This document shows positions 30,801 through 43,882 of a stretch of 64,000 nt of DNA, in pieces. The stretch is from Ceratopteris richardii (lineage: Eukaryota > Streptophyta > Polypodiopsida > Polypodiales > Pteridaceae). The stretch covers positions 134,088,773-134,152,772 of the forward strand of contig CM035412.1 in assembly GCA_020310875.1 (NCBI GenBank), in the 5' to 3' direction. The notes under the pieces are model-generated. The model was not told the origin of the DNA. It was given only the letters and a program-made list of their open reading frames with translations, and did not search any database. Each line of letters opens with the position of its first letter. Position 1 is the first letter of the stretch. The translations under genes and the position numbers were made by a program.

Positions 30801-31179
30801 TGTTGGGAATTGAAGCAACCTAAGTGTTGAGATATGAGGATGACATGTATCACTTTTTAATTTCTCTAACATGTATAGTGGTCATGCCGGTATATATGAG
30901 GGATAATTTTGTGAGATTTACTAGATTTATCTACTAAAAGTGATGGCACACTTTTTCTTGCTAGCTCAGTCATTCACTGATATTGGGTTTTTCCTTTTGT
31001 ATTGTTCTTTATATATTGCACTTATTGTATTGTTGTAGTATTTCATTCTTGTATATTGCTTTTATGTAGTAGAAGAAGAAGAAGATCATTATTCCTTGCC
31101 TCAATCTGTGTATGTGCACTCCTCTTTGATTGTGAGAGTGTGTGAGTGATCTCTCTTCCTTATCTCCTTCCTCGTGACA
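30801..31179 (+). repeat. CoE 5' LTR (379 bp)
   Basis: Starts TGTTGGGAATTG and ends CCTCGTGACA, directly before the primer site. AT-rich, with an (AGA)n stretch near 31066-31084. Confidence 0.8.
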
Positions 31180-31192
31180 TGGTATCAGAGCC
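31180..31192 (+). other. CoE primer-binding site (tRNA-iMet type)
   Basis: TGGTATCAGAGCC starts immediately after the LTR, the standard plant copia primer site. Confidence 0.9.
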
Positions 31193-31566
31193 AGTGTGTC
31201 TGAAGAGATCTCATGGAGAATGTTGATAATGCAAAGTACGTTAGAAGGCATGGAGAAAGCATCATTCACAAATGACCTTAGATTTCTACAAAAAATATTC
31301 TTAGATTTATGTTTTGTAGCCATGTCAACTTCTATTTCAGGCAAGGTGGGGCCCACAAAAAAATCAGTTCTGTTTGGAAAATTATAACTTGTGTTCTACT
31401 CAGCAACACTCAAATATTCAAGATCTAGAATTTCAAGTGATTTCATGTACTATTGATACACGAAACTGTGTTTTTCTAAGATCAAATTATCACATCACAA
31501 TGTGAAAGTATTCAAGTAGAGGTACTACTTCTAGTGTTTTTGTAGTGTTGCAAACTATAGTAGAAA

Positions 31567-34048
31567 TGGCAAGTGCGCATGCAATGAGTCAGCTTATGAG
31601 CAATAAGCTGGACAAGAATGACTTCCATGCTTGGAGATTGAGAATGATGAATATCCTGATGTGAAAAGGCTACTAGAAGTACATCAAAGGAGAGAACAAA
31701 AATTCTTGGCAGTTACCTTAGAGGAATCAGACTGCTGACCAGGTAAGAGCATATGTAGAATGGAATCAAGTACCATGGAAGGTAATGTATTGGCTATATG
31801 TTAGCATATAGGATAGTATGATTGGGCACATATATGATTTCAAGCATCTTTTAGAAGAGTTTGTTCACATTGTATGAGACCAATACAAAGGCATGAAAAT
31901 TGCAACTCAAGAACAAGCTGCATGCACTAGAGAAAACGGGCATGTCGGTAAGTGACTACACCCTAAAAACCAAAAGCATATGCAAGTCACTTGCATCTAT
32001 TGGCTTGAATGTAGATGATGATGATGATGATGATGATAAGGTGGAAGTATGCCTTTGTGGTTTAGGAGCTGCATATAAGTAGTTCATAACTTCTATTCAG
32101 ACTAGGGGGAATATTTCGAGTTTTAGTGATCTGGTGTCCATGCTGATTATTGAAGAAAAGAATCTCAATGAGTACTTAAACTCCCAAGGAAAACCTAGTT
32201 ATGAGTAGTTATTCTACTCTAGCAGAGGAAGAGGTAGAGGTTTTGGAAGTAGAGAGGAAATAGCAACCAAGACCAAGGTCAACATCAGAATCATGTAGGA
32301 GAAAGAGGATAGTTTCGAGGTAGGGGGAGCCAAAGAGGCCGCAAAAAATTCCAAAGAAATGATTCAACTAATGACAGTAAAGGATGCTGGAATTGTGGTA
32401 AACCTAGACACTTTGAAGGTGATTGCACATTCAAGAATCAAAATAACATAAGGTAGCAAAACAACTATGCATTCACAAGTGTAGATGATTCTAAGAAGCT
32501 GTTCATGGTCCAACATCATATGATGAATAGGATGTCTACTGATGATTCAAAATGGAATGTTATCTTTGGTATGGTGATTCACATGCTTCAAATCACATAG
32601 ACAATTCTATGTTTGTAGAAATTGCCACTTCTTGGATATGTTGAAACAAGCGATGACACATCACATCCTATCAAGAATATATGAAACATAGCATTGTCTA
32701 TGGAGGACGAGAAGTAAAACATCTTTTTTTATTTTCTATTCCAAATATAACAAAGAAAATAGTTTTTGTTCAACAAATGGTTGACCACAGATTACAAGTC
32801 ATGTTCAATGTTGATGGGTTATATGTAGAAGAGTACAAATAGGATGGAAGATTGATTGCCAAAGGAAACAAAGTGGTTAGGATGTTCACCTTAAATGTGA
32901 AAGTTCCTTAAATGAATGCAACCACTGTTGCAAAAGATGCAAGAGTTATTGCTAATATAGAGATCTGACATTAAAAAAATTGGACATGTAAATTTGCAGA
33001 GGCTGAAATTGATGTAGTCAAAGGAGATTGTCAATGGACTACAAATTTCAAGTTTGCAGAGATCAAAAAGGTATGTGTAGCATGTCAATTCGGTAGATAG
33101 TCAGATACAAGGAGGAGTGACCACCAAGAAGATCTAAGAGGATGTAGAATTCAATGCCATAATTGATTTATGATAGTTAGATGGTTCGTCATTGTGCCTA
33201 GATGACCAAGATAATAGAAGATGTTGAACCTTCTTGTTTTGAAGATGCAATTGGAAATGAAGATTGAGAGAAAGCTATGGATGAGGAGATGGCTACACTT
33301 TATGGAAATGAGACATGTAAACTAGTTCCATTACCGCAAGGAAAGAAACCCATAGGTTGCAAGTGGGTGTACAAGGTAAAGCACAATGCTAATGGTAGCA
33401 TAATCAGATATAAGGCACGATTGGTAGCAAAAGGATATGCACAGACATATGGAATTGATTATGAGGAGACGTTCACCCTTTTGGCTAAAACCTCTACTAT
33501 CATAGCACTTACTGCATGAACTACTACAAAAGGATGGACTTTGCATCAGATGGATGTGAGGAATTTTTTCTTATATGGTGAGTTGCAGGAATAAGTATAC
33601 GTGGACCAGCCACAAGGATATGAAGATTTAAAGCACTCGGAATATGTTTGTAAGTTGAAAAAGGCTTTGTATGGTGTTAAACATGCCCCACATGCTTGTC
33701 ATGAAAGGATTACTGATTATTTAACCACCATTGGATTTTTGCAACTTTGGAAGCAATGTGGATTAACAATATGGATCTCATTTAGGTCTTAAGTCATATT
33801 TTCCTCATATATTTGGGGATAACCTTAGCTCGTTGCATCTTTTTGCTAATGCAATCTATCATGCTAGGACCAAACAAATAGAAGTGCATTATAAATATGT
33901 CGAGGAGAAGACCACAAGAAAGGAGATTCCATTATCATATGTATCTACTCACCAAACATGTATAGACATGATGACAAAGGCATTGGATGTGGTCAAGTTG
34001 AACATATTTAAATCAATGAGTGGATTAAATGAACTATCGAGGAATTGA
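31567..34048 (+). pseudogene. CoE gag-pol remnant
   Basis: Gag starts near 31567 (MASAHAMSQLMSNKLDKNDF, then HAWRLRMMNILM) and hits a stop within 30 codons. It continues as KNKLHALEKTGMSVSDYTLK (31900-32010) with a GAT repeat coding eight Asp at 32014-32037. A zinc knuckle CWNCGKPRHFEGDC lies near 32390. The protease region is degenerate. Most of integrase is missing before 33240. RT pieces: KPIGCKWVYKVKHNANGSI (33340-33400) and the ALYGVKHAPHA motif (33670). The centre of RT, including YxDD, and most of RNase H are deleted near 33770-33800; the RNase H end is at 33833-34048 (HARTKQIEVHYKYVEEK). Non-functional. Confidence 0.85.
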
Positions 34049-35349
34049 AAACTCAATCTTCTTAGTCTTGCATGGGAGTCTTTGTTGCAATAATCGAACC
34101 TAAGAGCTTTGCTTAAGCTCTTGGATTACTCTCATCTTCCATCTCACATATATATAATTTATATGAAATTATGTTTGTAAATTTCATAGGTTAATACCTT
34201 GGGCTTTTCCTAGTTAAATGTAAAAGCTACACGTAGGAGGAATATTATGCAAAGGGAGCCAAAAGCCATGGCTTTATTGGAATTCAAATTCAAATCAATC
34301 CTAAGATATAGGACCACCTATAGGTGGATGACTCAACCACTTTCTTGTATGTTTCGAGAAAAGTTTATGAACCTATAGTATACTCACTTGAAGCGAGAGT
34401 AGTCCTCCAAAACTCTTTTGTGTCATATATGCAATATCAATACACATTATGATTCAGATACATTGATTGTTAATTATTGTGTGCTGATGCAGTACCTTGA
34501 GATACACAGTCAACTTGTATGGTTCATTTCTTAGTGTATAGATATCCAATGTCCAATCTATCACTTGGATCACTTACATACTCTTGTAAGTTTACATGCA
34601 AATTTATATCATTTTCGGATGTGTAGATTGCAAGCTATGAAGATTTGAGTTTGACTAAGGTTACATTCATGAAATAACTTGCTTTAGTTTCCTAGAAATT
34701 CCAATTGAATGTGTGCAAAGGCTCTATGGAAATTTGTATGAGATTGTGAGCTTTGAGCATTTGTATGAGAACTTGTCATCCCAATATAGCAAGTCTTTCA
34801 ATCGTAGTGAAGTGCAAAATAATATGTTTTTTCATAACTATTTGGGAGTGATGTTACAAAGGACTTAGTGATTCTATTAGCATTCTTGAAAAAGCTAAAG
34901 AAGTGATTAAGCATTCATAAAGCTATATTGGCTTCCATTTAGCAGCACTCACTCATCTCTATCAACATTTCATCACCTCTTCACAAACGTGCATAGGACT
35001 TTGGATCTGAACCAAGAGGCGATCATTGGGCAATGGTACAAGGAAAACTATTAAGTTTCTCGAGACCTCATGCCTTGAAGAAGAAAAAACTGACAAGGAG
35101 GACTGATGAAAGGACTCAAGACTATTTGCGTTGATCACTATTGGCTTTCCATGCTTCATGTAGATACTTTACAACCTAGCATGCTAAATATTGCTTAAAA
35201 GGTAGTGAGGACTATTGTAGATGATGGAAAGGGAGAATATTTACATATATTTTCCATTATATCATCATAATATGCAATTACAGTTTTCCATCATAAAAGT
35301 GTTTTACATCATCAAATTTGCAAGTCATGAAGAACTTCCACTCTTGTGT
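34049..35349. other. Unassigned AT-rich DNA
   Basis: After the CoE RNase H end I see no open frame of interest, LTR boundary or domain. The 3' LTR of CoE may be here in diverged form, but it does not match the 5' copy by eye. Confidence 0.4.
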
Positions 35350-35800
35350 GGTCTTCTATCTCTCTCTCCTCTTCCCAAGAATTCACATTAAGTTCAGTAG
35401 GATCGTGGTCAATATTAGCTACTTCACGATGTTCATCGCCAAGAGGAGGTACTAGTTCCCGAGAAAGCCATCTGAAATCACTTTATATTATGATTGTGAG
35501 TTCTTTCCACCTCTTCTGATACTCATCCAACCAATCTTTATTCCATTGTCTTTCATCTTGATGAATCTCTCTTGAGCTTCATCATTCTCTAAAGAAATGA
35601 AAATTTTGAACATTTTTTAGAGCACAATCTAAGGTTGAGCATGCCACAAGATAGCTGAGTAAGAAAAATATAATATGGATAACTCACAAGATCCCCCAAG
35701 GGCTTGAAATCAAAGGCTTGTCATATATTTGCAAGATAGAGGATTCAATGTGAGCAAACCATATCCTTCCCTCTTCATCAAGAGGAATCAATATGAAGGC
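35350..35800 (-). pseudogene. Coding-like remnant of unknown origin
   Basis: On the minus strand two open stretches read like real protein: PLDEEGRIWFAHIESSILQI (about 35790-35725) and, lower, DERQWNKDWLDEYQKRWKEL, a TAA, then DFRWLSRELVPPL, EHREVANIDHDPTELNVNSW (35563-35375). A GA-rich run near 35370 shifts the frame. I do not recognise the family. It could be a fragment of a DNA transposon protein or of a host gene. Confidence 0.3.
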
Positions 35801-35814
35801 ATATAGATGTATAT

Positions 35815-36304
35815 GTTGATGATATAATAACTATGGGTAATGATGCTAAAGGTATAAAGAAGGTCAAAGTTTAGATGAAAGAAGAATTCGAAATCAGTGA
35901 TCTAGGTCTACTCATATACTTCCTAGGATTTTGAGTAGTATATACAAAAAAGGGTATGTATCTTAGTCAAAGAAAGTATGCAAAAAACATGCTTCCCAAG
36001 CTCAAAATGGAGAAGTCAAAGGTTTCATGTATAGCTATGGAGATGAACTTCAAGTTAAGATCTCATGAAGGAGAGGAATGGAGGATATAACTAGCTATCA
36101 GAGTCTAGTAAGTAGTTTGAACTATGCTACCTTGACAAGGGTTGACATTTTCTATGGGGTAAGTGTCTTAATCCTGTTCATGCATACTCCTAGGAAAGCT
36201 CACATGAAAGCAACCAAAAGGATACTTGAATATCTGAAGGGAACTATCAATGAAGGTATATATTACCCTTACACTTTTGATATAGACAGCATGCTTTACT
36301 CTAA
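35815..36304 (+). pseudogene. CoF: copia RT/RNase H fragment
   Basis: Starts in the RT centre (VYVDDIITMGND), continues EEFEISDLGLLIYFLGF with stops, then an open part YQSLVSSLNYATLTR, LILFMHTPRKAHMKATKRIL, EYLKGTINEGIYY. It ends at MLYSN, where the CoG LTR begins. TCTAA at 36300-36304 is the candidate target duplication. The fragment has no LTR in view; its continuation should lie beyond CoG and GyC. Confidence 0.8.
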
Positions 36305-36603
36305 TGTGAAGTATTTCGATGGTGATGCACCAAAATGCGCTCTCCTTCTCACGATCTCCATGACAATATCCTCGGAGTAGAAAATTGAGCTCCTAAGGCC
36401 GCACGTGGTACTCTGCACAGAGACTACAGAATACGCAAAAAACACAGTACACAAGGAGCATGAAGACAGACTTCTTAGGTCTTACAAATGCGGTCAAACT
36501 TACAGTCTGTGACTGACGAGCCCACTATATGTTTTATTAAAGAACATATACAAAGAAGTGTCCAGTGTCCATTTGTCCTTTCACATGGACACTAACGATA
36601 ACA
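36305..36603 (-). repeat. CoG 3' LTR (299 bp)
   Basis: Plus-strand ends TGTGAAG and GATAACA; on the minus strand it starts TGTTATCG after the purine-rich TGGGAGAT. Homologous to 47971-48214. Confidence 0.85.
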
Positions 36604-36780
36604 ATCTCCCACGAAAGGCCAATATGGCGAAAGTAACTATGGGAGAAAAATAAAGAATGATAAAGAATACCTAAGTGTAAGTATACAAACTATACCTCCC
36701 ATCTGATGGGCATGTTACACAGTATACAAGTGACTGTGTAAGATCATGGATCAAGTAACCCCCATCAAGTGACAACAGTG

Positions 36781-39700
36781 TCAAAAGCTATCATGTGGTA
36801 GAGCTTTAGTTAAAGCATCTACAACATTATCTCGAGTGTGAACCTTCTCAAGAATAATGCGCTCAGTGGCTAAGCAATCTCGAATGAAGTAGTAGCTCAC
36901 CTCAATGTGCTTGGTCTTTGCATGATAGACTGGATTCTTAGCCAAAGCAATGGCACTCTGACTATCACTAAGCAAACGAGGTACATGCTAAGGTAAACCC
37001 ATATCACAAGCAAGAAGAGAAAGCCACAACGCTTCCTTACATGCCTCACTTGCTACAACATACTCTGCTTCTGTGGTGGAAACAATTGTACATTCTTGAA
37101 GATGAGATCTCCAAGAGATAGCACCTCCAGCAAAATGAAAAATGTTCCCTAATGTAGACTTACGATTGTCTACACAACTAGCATAGTCAGACTCTATGTA
37201 ACCAATAATGGATGCTTTCCCTCTACCTAAGCATAGACACTTGTCCTTAGTGCCACTTAGATATTTTAAAGTCATCTTGACTACTTCTTAATGTTTCTTG
37301 CCACGATTAGGCATATGTCTGCTCACAACTCCCACTACAAATGTAATGTCTGGTTTCGTAGCTACCATAGCATACATGAGACTACCAACAACAGACTGAT
37401 ATGGAATTTAGGTCATGAATTCCTTTTCCTCATCGGATTTGGGGCAATCATCCTTGCTCAATTTCAGATATGTGGGTAAAGGTGTACTGAATGCCTTTCA
37501 ACCCTGCATATTGAACCTGTGAAGTACTTTGGATATGTACTCACTTTGAGACAAGTATATGCATCTTTTGCTCCTATCACGAGTAATGTGCATGCCAAGA
37601 ATATGTTTGGCATCCCCCAAATCCTTCATATCAAACATCTGACTCAATTTCTTTTTAAGAATTGACAAATCATAAGAGGACTTCCTAGCAATCAGCATCT
37701 CATTGATATAAAGTATCAAGCATATCAAGCTGCCATCTGAGCATCTCTTTGCGTAGAGACAATGATCCTCATTGCTTCCTGAATAGCCTTCAGACTTCAT
37801 AAAAGCATCAAACTTTTGGTACTATTGTCTAGGGGACTGTTTAAGTCCATACAAGCTCCTTTTAAGCTTAAAAACTAGACTTTGCTTGCCAGGAACTACA
37901 TAAGCCTCTAGTTGTTCCATATAGATCTCATCTCTAAGATTTCCATGCAAGAAAGCAGTTTTCACATCCATTTGGACTAGCTGTAAGTCCTCCATTGCAA
38001 TGAATCCAAGAAACATGTGCAAGGTAGTCATCTTGACCACTAGAGAGAAGATTTCCTCGAAATCAACACCATGTTGTTGCTTAAAACCCTTCAAGTCATG
38101 CTTTATACTTTGGAGAAGCACTATCTGATGTGAATTTCAGCTTATATACCCATTTACTTGGTAAAGCTTTCCTACCCTTTGGCAAAGGTACTCAATCCTA
38201 AGTACCATTCTTACGAATAGAATCCAACTCACTCTTCATGGCACGCTCCCGCTTGACATGATCCTCTATCTGCATAGCCTCTTTGTAGCAAGAGGGCTGA
38301 TCGGCATCTGTTAGCACAACAAAATCTTAACCTGGAACATATCTATCAGGTGGATGTGAGACATGTGCAGAATGTCTCAATGGTTGCTGAACATGAATAT
38401 GTGCAGACTGATCTGAATGGACATTCTCTTGAACATCCCTATGTGCAACATTTGTATGCATGCTAACCAGAGGACTAATATCCTCAAACACCACTCTTCT
38501 CACTTCAACATCCTTAATGGGTTGTTTATGCATCTTAGACTCATTGAAAATGACATCACTACTTTTGATCACTAACCGTGTTTCAAGATCCCATAAGCCA
38601 TATCCAAATTGTCCTTCTCGACCATATCCAAGAAAAATGCATTTCTTTGACTTATGATCCAACTTTTGTTTAAGATTCTTTGGTATATGAACATATGCTT
38701 CACACCCAAAAACTTGAAGATGATCATAATATGGTGGCTTCCCTGTGCATAACTCTTGTGCCACTTTCAAACCTTTGGTAGTACTAGGTGAAAGGTTAAT
38801 CACATGAACTATAGTCAGTACTGCTTCTACCCAAAAACATTGTGAGAGGTTTGCATGATGCAACATAGGGACTACTCTATCTTCAATAGTTCTATTCATC
38901 CTCTCAGCTACACCATTCTGTACTGGGCTATAAGGAGCTATAAACTCTCTACGAATCTCTCTAGACTGACAAAAAAGGCTGAATTCATGTGAGGTATACT
39001 CACCCCCATTATCTCAACGTTAAGCCTTAAGCTTATTTTCTTTCTTAGTCTCAACTGAAGCAAGCCATTTTTTGAAAGTAGGGAATACCTCATCCTTTGA
39101 TTGGATAGGATATACCCAAACTTTTCTAGTAGCATCATCTATAAAAGTGATAAAGTAAAGAGAAGCGCCTAAGGACCTAGTCGGCATAGGACCACACACA
39201 TCTATATGAACGAGATCTAAAGACTGAATTGAAGATTCAAATGTGCATTCTATGCACATTTCTAGTTTGCTTTCCATATTGACAAGGCTCACAAAATGAA
39301 AAATCAGAGAAGGATAACACAGGTAAATAGCTAGAACGAGAAAGATTTTCCATTCCACTACGAGATATATGGCCTAAACGACCATGCCAAATACAAGCCA
39401 TAGGCTGTTCAATAAGAACTAACAAGTGTTCTTTCTGTGATACAAATAAAGGATAAAGTGAGCCAACTTTGCTTCCTTTTGCAATAACCATATTGCCATT
39501 TGATATGCAAGAGGACTGAGCATAGAAGACCACCTTGTAACCAAGGTCATCAAGTTGACCAACTGACATCAAACTGCGTGATAACTGAGGTACATGGCAT
39601 ACATTAAATTTTGAACCATCAATGAATTGCACAACCACATCTCCAATCCCCACAATATCACACTAGTAAGAATCACCAAGTCTCATGGTACCAAGAGACT

Positions 39701-40612
39701 TTGCGCCATAATTAGAGAACCATTCTCTATGTGGTGTCACATGGAAAGAAACACCAAAATCTAGCAGCCAGGTGTGGGAAAGAGAATTAGCCGTAAGAGC
39801 CCCAATTGGCATAGTACTATCAAGTGTCAACACATCAACATCATTAGAAATAGCATTAATTTCTTCAATCTTCACATTCCAAGTAGATGGTGTAGGTAAC
39901 TGTTTAACATGCCCATCAACATTCTTTCCTTTACCTTTAACATTCTTTAATAATAAGAGTCTTTCTTCATGTGTCCTTTCTTATGACAATAATGGCATTT
40001 GATATCCCTCTTCCTTGATTTACTTCTACTCTTATCCGTTGACCATTCTTTTCCTTGTTCTTGCTCCTGCCACGTTGTTGATTCTTTCCTTGGTAAGAAT
40101 CACGAACATTATATGCATCTCCACTCTGAGTGCCAACCATAGATTTTCTACGAATCTCCTCACTCAAGAGTGCTCCACATATGTCATCATAGACGAGTTT
40201 ACCACTAGGTGCACTATTGCTAATAGTTGTGCAAAATGTATCCCATGATGAAGGCAAGGTGCATAACAACAATACTACTTTCATTTCATTATCCATATCC
40301 ATTTTTTGAGCCTGTAACTGAGAGAATATAGCATTAGACTCATTTAGATGAGAAGCAACACTATTTGTGTCCTTCATACAAAGGTCATATAATTTTCTCA
40401 TCAGATAGACTTTATTTGATGCCCTCTCTTTTTCATATGTATTGCATAACTTCTTCAAAAGCTCCTCTGCACTTTCATAGTGTAATATTGTAAAGTAAAC
40501 ATTATCTGCCAGGTGCAAGCGAATGGTAGACCTGGCCATTTCATGTAACTCATCCCAATCATCTTCATCCATGTCAGCGAGCTTCTTTGAAATTCCATTT
40601 ACTGGCTTCCAT
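36781..40612 (-). pseudogene. CoG gag (rest), protease, integrase, RT, RNase H remnant
   Basis: From high to low coordinate: gag from 40612 (KPVNGISKKLADMDEDDWDE, LMRKLYDLCMKDTNS). A zinc knuckle near 39990 (CHYCHKKGHMKKD) lies in a shifted frame. The protease region shows LLDFGVSFHVTPH (about 39770), where the usual Asp-Ser-Gly is Asp-Phe-Gly. Then GAG-pre-integrase (CIWHGRLGHISRSGMENL), integrase core (LVHIDVCGPMPTRSLG, FITFIDDATRKVWVYP), a later integrase part 38899-38327, RT in two blocks (38121-37822 and 37800-37498, with LYINEMLIA where Y-V-D-D is expected) and RNase H (37275-36781, AKTKHIEVSYYF). Several stops and shifts; the catalytic RT motif is lost. Confidence 0.88.
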
Positions 40613-41621
40613 TGATGGAGAGTGTTAATCTCCAAAAGAGCAAGTTATACTTGATGTTAGAGCACCTCTATATCAAGAATAACTCAAAATATCAGATTAT
40701 CAAAATTTTGAACTAATTATGAAGAGAGTCACTTCTTAGAAAGTCTACTGCACATAACTCAATCATTGACTCATCAAATGTGTAAGTTTTTTGGTAAAAC
40801 TTTGTAGAAAGTGTCGTTTAAATATTTCACACCTTCTCTAAGTTAAATAATCTCAAAAGACTCAGTAGATCTTGAGAAATGATTCAAACAGTTCACCTAT
40901 GTCTGAAATTGTTCTCTAGTATAGTTAACTTTGACACCTCCAACGTCTAACGCATAATTCTCCCAAAGTACAACCCGTTTAATCAAATGATTTTAGCCAT
41001 AGGTAGCTTACCTTTCAACTTAAAGAATGAGTGCTTAGTTGCTCAAAACTTTACAGTGTGGAAGGAGAATTGATCAAAACATTAGCATCAAATTTTGCAC
41101 CTGTTGCAACTTCACTTCTTTACATTTACACATGTAAATGTTCCTACTCTCAATTCTCTCAGCCTGATCACAATGAGGATCTGGAAACTTGTACAGAGGT
41201 CAATAAACTGTAGACTTAGACTTGTACAAAAGAATTTCACAAAAGATTAAACAAAGAAGGAGTACTCAACAAAATATCAGGCGCAATTTTTCTTCTTCTC
41301 TGAAAAATTTTACATCTGAATGATGAGAGAGATCTTTCTCATTTCTCAAGTGTCTAATGACTCTTACAACATCGAATTCTTCATATCTCATGCTCTCTCA
41401 TATTTTTCCCGACTTTTTACTTGTATATATAGGCATATATGTACAAGCTCATGACCATACAAAAGGTATAAGTGAGCTAACTACAAATTAATGTACATAT
41501 GTATACAAGTCTTCATTTCTTGAACATACTCTATCTTCAATCTCAATTGTTGATCTTTTCTTTATCCTTCGACTTCAAGTCTTTATCCAAAACATCAATT
41601 GGTGATTGAGTTGGACCAAGA
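40613..41621 (-). repeat. CoI 3' LTR (about 1.0 kb)
   Basis: Plus-strand ends TGATGGAGAG and GGACCAAGA. Preceded on the minus strand by the purine tract GATTGAGGGGGAGC (41622-41635). Homologous over its whole length to 45547-46582 with many substitutions, so the insertion is old. TATATATA at 41424-41431. Confidence 0.88.
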
Positions 41622-41629
41622 GCTCCCCC

Positions 41630-43882
41630 TCAATCATCAATTGAGGTTTTCTCTATCTTCTTTATACCTACCATGTCTTTAAATCTTTGTAGCTTTGGTC
41701 CATCCAAGCTTTTGATTAGCATATCTACAATCTGATCTTTTGTTGAAGTATGTATGACTTCAATCTCCTTATCAATCACCTTCTCTCTTAAGAAGTGATA
41801 CTGAATCTCAATGTGTTTAGTCATGGCATGAAAAATAGGGTTAGCAGCTAGATACAATGAAATCATGTTATCTCCATGAATAGTGGGTGTACTCTAAGTG
41901 ATGTCAAAACTCTTCATGAGAGTCTTCAACCATATGACTTCATTTGCAGCTTCAACCACACCTTTGTACTCTGCATCTGTCGATGATAAAGCAACTATGT
42001 GTTGCTTCTTAGAACACCAAGAGATTAACTTAGCTCCCACATAACACAAGTATCCATATGTTGATCTCCTATCATCAAGATTACCTGCCCAATCTGTATC
42101 ACTACATATCTTAATGTTTGTATATGATGTAAAACCATAATACAAACCTTCCTTGAGTGTACCCTTAATGTATCTCAACACCCTTTCTCCTACAATCCAA
42201 TGTTCTTTCCTTGGACAATGCATGAATTGAGACAACACTCCAACTGCATATGACAAATCAGGCCTAATTAATGTAGCATAGTTAGACTATCAACCAGAAT
42301 TTGATATAGCTTCATATCTTTGTATTCTTCTCTTCCATATCTGCTCAATTTGTGATTCACCTCCATTGGAGTAGGTGCTACCCTGCAATCTTCCATTTTA
42401 AACTTGATCAACAAGTTCTTCAAATACCTTTCTTTAGTCACATACACTCCATGTTGAGTATATGAGATCTACATGCCCAAGAAATATGACAAGTCTCCCA
42501 AGTCACTAATCTTGAACTCTTTCTCCATTTGTTTCTTGAGGCTTTGTATACCCTTCTCATCTATAGTTGTAAGAATTATATCATCAACATATATGCACAT
42601 ATAAATGAACCCATCATCACTTGCTTTGACAAGCAAGCTACTATCAGCTTTAGATACTTGGAAACCAAGTTCCTTCAAGAACTTCACAAGTCTATAATTC
42701 CATGCTCTTGGAGCCTGCTTCAAACCATACAAAGCTCTCTTGAGCTTGCATACATATAAAAAAGTGTCATAGCTATACCTTGTAGGTTGACATTTGTGTC
42801 CTGATGACCTTCTAAGTTCTCCACTTCTTGAAGTTTCTAGTTCATCACATTTTGGATCAAGTCTTGGAACTTTTTCAACTTCAACTTGTACTTCATTGTT
42901 CTCTTCTTCATCAAATATCTGAACCTTTGATTTATCTTTCTTCTAATTCAAAACTTCTTCATCACCTGCATGATCACTGATTGTACCTGCATACGGAGTA
43001 CCTTGCTCATCAAATGTAACATCCTTTGATAAAAGGAATTACTTTGTGGATGGACTCCACAACCTATATCCCATCTGCTTATCATCATATCCAATGAACA
43101 CATACTTTTCAGCTTTAGGTTCCAATTTATGCCTCAACTGAGATGGCACATATGCATAAGCCAAACATCCAAACACTTTGCAATGATCTAAGGTAGGTCT
43201 CTTACCCCACCAAGCTTCATATGGTGTCATACCCTGTAAAGCTTTACATGGTTACCTATTAACCAAGTATGTAGTTGTATTTATAGCCTCAACCCACAAA
43301 TAATTTGGACAATTTTTCTCCTTCATCATTGATCTTGCAAACTCAACAAGAGTTCTATTTCTCCTTTCTACTACACCATTTTGTTGAGGAGAGTATCCTC
43401 AAGTAACTTCCCTGTTTATACCTGCATTCCATAAGTAATCACTGAACTCATTAGAGAAATACTCTCCCCCTCCATCTGACCTTAGTCTCTTCAACTTTTG
43501 ACCTCTAATTCTTTCTGCATACACATGATAATGTTTAAATGTATTGAATACCTCTAATTTATCTTTGATCACATATATAGTGATCCACCTGGTAGCATCA
43601 TCAACATAAATCACATAATATCATGAACCATTTATACTAAAATCCTTTGGTGGTCCCCACACATCTATGTGTACCAATTCAAGCTTCTCTAAATACATAA
43701 AACCATGCTTAGAATATGATTGCTTATGAGCCTTACCTAATTGACATGCCTCACATCTGTATGTCATATGTTAACCTGCAACATTAGGCAATCCAAGTAT
43801 TGAACCATTGTTAACCATATCCTTAATATCTCTTTCATTGAAATATCCAAGCCTTTTATGCCAAAGATCTAACTCAGAGATC
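41630..43882 (-). pseudogene. CoI integrase, RT and RNase H remnant
   Basis: Integrase pieces: IYVDDATRWITIYVIKDKLE, LKRLRSDGGGEYFSNEFSDY (43614-43399), PYEAWWGKRPTLDHCKVFGC (43225-43160). RT: ALYGLKQAPRAWNYRLVKFL (42740-42680), MCIYVDDIILT (about 42600), EFKISDLGDLSYFLGM. RNase H: YAVGVLSQFMHCPRKEHW (42250-42200), SDTDWAGNLDDRRSTYGYLC, DAEYKGVVEAANEVIWLK, and the terminal HAMTKHIEIQYHFLREKV (41830-41770). The Y-V-D-D motif is intact, but the chain is broken by stops and gaps, among them a missing stretch between about 43030 and 42740. Confidence 0.87.

Larger units (their letters stand above)
30801..34245 (+). mobile_element. CoE: Ty1/copia element, decayed
   Basis: 5' LTR 30801-31179, initiator-Met type primer site, degenerate gag-pol to about 34048, and a possible purine tract (GTAGGAGG) near 34233. 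A matching 3' LTR was not found, so the right end is approximate. TAGAT at 30796-30800 is the candidate left target duplication. Confidence 0.75.

Noticed and set aside
31180..31192. tRNA-related matches at the primer sites as tRNA genes
   Set aside because: They are 11-22 nt complements next to LTR edges, that is, primer-binding sites; no cloverleaf is present.
34962..35159. 65-codon minus-strand frame in the unassigned AT-rich region
   Set aside because: Isolated, short, no domain or homologous copy in the window.
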